Shown: positions 62,461-64,000 of the stretch, piece by piece
Layout of the letters: each line of letters opens with the position of its first letter
Position numbering within the stretch: the first letter of the stretch is position 1
DNA from: Serinus canaria
Taxonomy: Eukaryota > Chordata > Aves > Passeriformes > Fringillidae
DNA length: 64,000 nt
Direction: 5' to 3'
NCBI RefSeq assembly: GCF_022539315.1
Contig: NC_066316.1
Coordinates: forward strand, 99,442,179-99,506,178
Position numbers and translations under genes: made by a program
Notes under the pieces: generated by a model
Told to the model about the DNA's origin: nothing
The model's database searches: none
Seen by the model: only the letters and a program-made list of their open reading frames with translations

Positions 62461-63029
62461 TGTGATAGTTTTGGCTGGGGTAGAGTTAATTGTCTTCATA
62501 GCACTTGTTATGGGGCTATGTTTTGGATCTGTGCTGAAAATAGTGTTGATGCTACAGAGGTGTTTTAGCTTCTGCTGCTGAGCAGGGCTCACACAGCAGC
62601 AGGGAGTGGCTGGGAGTGCACAAGGGTTTGGGAGGGGACACAGCTGGAACAGCTGGCCCCAGCTGACTCCAGGGACATCCCAGACCATGTGGTGCCACAC
62701 TCAGCAGGTAGAACTGGGGGTAGAATGTGGGAAGGGCGGAGGTTCAGAGTCGTGGTGTTTGTCATTCCAAGTCACCATGGCACATGATGGAGCCCTGCTC
62801 TCTTGGGGATGGTTGAACTTCCGCCTGCTCATGGAAAGTTGTGAGAGAATTCCTTGTTTTCCTTGTTTGTGTGCATGGCCTTTGCTTTCCCTATTAAACT
62901 GTCTGAATTCCAACCCAAGAGACTGGGCTACTTTTCTGATTTTTTTCCTTTACCCTTCTGATTGTCTCCCCCATCCCAGTGGTGGAGAGTGAGTGTGTGG
63001 CTGTTTTCAGTGGGAGTTTAACCATGACA
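62461..63029 (+). mobile_element. ERVL-type LTR, complete
   Basis: This LTR of 569 bp starts TGTGATAGTTTTGGCTGGGG, continues TAGAGTTAATTGTCTTCATA, GCTGAGCAGGGCTCACACAG and GGAGGGGACACAGCTGGAAC, has a CTATTAAACTGTCTGAATT polyadenylation region near 62891, and ends GTTTAACCATGACA. It is the same family as 35372-36002. The 5-bp flanks CTGTG (62456-62460) and CTGTA (63030-63034) agree at four of five positions, consistent with the 5-bp target duplication of ERVL elements and with a solo LTR. Open frames over it (62606-62992 and others) are fortuitous. Confidence 0.87.
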
Positions 63030-64000
63030 CTGTACCTGATATGACCAACAAAAGGCACTTTTGCCACTTTCTGAAGACCAAACAAATTGCATTCTGCTGC
63101 TTCCAAAAATTTACTTTTTTAACTTCTGGCACAATTAATTTATTTTATTTTTTAAAATAGTATTACATATTACAATTGCCTTTCATAATTTTAGATACCT
63201 CATTAAATTAATCAGAAAAATCTCTCACCTGCAGTTTAGGGTCATTGAGAATAATTGTTTTTCTTTGCAAGGCTCAGTGGAACAGAGCTTTCTTCATATT
63301 GTGAAACAACCATAATAAAATTAACATGAATTTTCAGGCTTCTTTCAGGCAATGCTTGGTCAGTAGTGTAAATTAATAAGCATATATTTATTGCACTTAT
63401 TGCAGAAATAAAAGAAATAAGCATTAGCTAAATTACAAAACAATGTGCCCTGTGGATTTTGCCTGAAACAATTTAATGAATTTGAAAAAATTCTGACTGT
63501 CATTCTTCCAGTGGGACAGGTATTTTACATGACTGTCCCAAAGCAGTCTGTCACTGCCATCCTCACCAGTGCCACTGTATCTCTTGTGTGACATCTGCAG
63601 TATTTATATATAAATATCAACCCAAGCTTATTCTGCTGAACATTTTAATTTAAATTGACCATGCACTTAGGAAAACCATGAAAAAGGAGATGGAATTAAC
63701 CTACATTGTGTCAGGGGCTGTCAGCATGGTGGATGCTGCTATCCTTTGATTGAATCTAGACTGGATTCTCTAAGTAGTTAACACAGAATAAATGTTACTT
63801 TTCCTCAATTGCTCTTAATCATCCAGACATCTTCCATAATTAGGAAACAGCTACCAGTACAACCTCCCACTCTTAAAACTAGGAGACTCAGAGGTTCCAT
63901 GGAGTCATTACTGTTAGTTTATTTACTTGTGAGGCTCTCAATTACTCTGCGATAGACAGGATCCAGCAGTTATCAGGGCAACAGCCAGCATTGCACAAAA
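63030..64000. other. AT-rich noncoding DNA
   Basis: No gene or repeat was recognised to the right end of the window. Confidence 0.4.

Noticed and set aside
62606..62992. 128-codon plus-strand open frame
   Set aside because: It lies entirely inside an ERVL-type LTR. A related frame occurs in the LTR at 35372-36002.
1..64000. CRISPR arrays, bacterial operons, rRNA or clear tRNA genes
   Set aside because: Scanning both strands by eye showed no regularly spaced repeats, no ribosome-binding-site and gene series, and no cloverleaf with all arms.

Overview
This window looks like noncoding DNA from a bird genome, most likely a songbird (passerine). The evidence is the repeat content. There are several CR1-type LINE fragments with the ATTCTATG-like 3' tail. 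There are LTRs of the ERVL type that starts TGTGNTGGTTTT and ends AAACCACGACA. There is also a solo ERVK-type LTR with a 6-bp target-site duplication. No Alu, L1 or other mammalian repeats were seen. The DNA is AT-rich and CpG-poor outside a few short clusters. No bacterial-style operons, CRISPR arrays or plasmid features are present. The organism call is an inference from repeat families recognised by eye.

No protein-coding gene could be supported. The longest open frames (about 140-167 codons) are antisense to CR1 fragments, run through repeats, or have no recognisable domain. The window is best read as an intergenic gene desert or part of a very long intron. I could not find a convincing chain of exons. 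One weak exon-like segment lies at 25942-26137.

Layout: 1-16590 is mostly unique AT-rich DNA with one short CR1 tail (2028-2130), a perfect 34-bp palindrome (833-866) and several hairpins and small duplications. 16596-17412 is a plus-strand CR1 fragment. 17413-35371 is largely unique sequence with microsatellites at 24908-25450, an unassigned GC-richer segment (24935-25370), two poly(A) runs preceded by AATAAA (26302 and 27207) and two CpG clusters (26585-26674 and 27479-27663). 35372-36002 is an ERVL-type LTR. 37122-37212 is a third CpG cluster. 43929-44136 is a long CTTT polypyrimidine tract. 46396-46771 is the solo ERVK-type LTR. 53202-58600 holds three minus-strand CR1 fragments. 61531-63029 holds an ERVL-type LTR tail with a primer-binding-site-like remnant, followed by a complete LTR.

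The most unusual observation is a 177-bp block shared, in inverted orientation, by the CR1 copies at 16780-16956 and 55367-55543. It has 2 mismatches and no indels, while the surrounding CR1 sequence of the same two copies is visibly more diverged and contains indels. This looks like a gene-conversion tract or a constrained segment. No new multi-gene system is evident.
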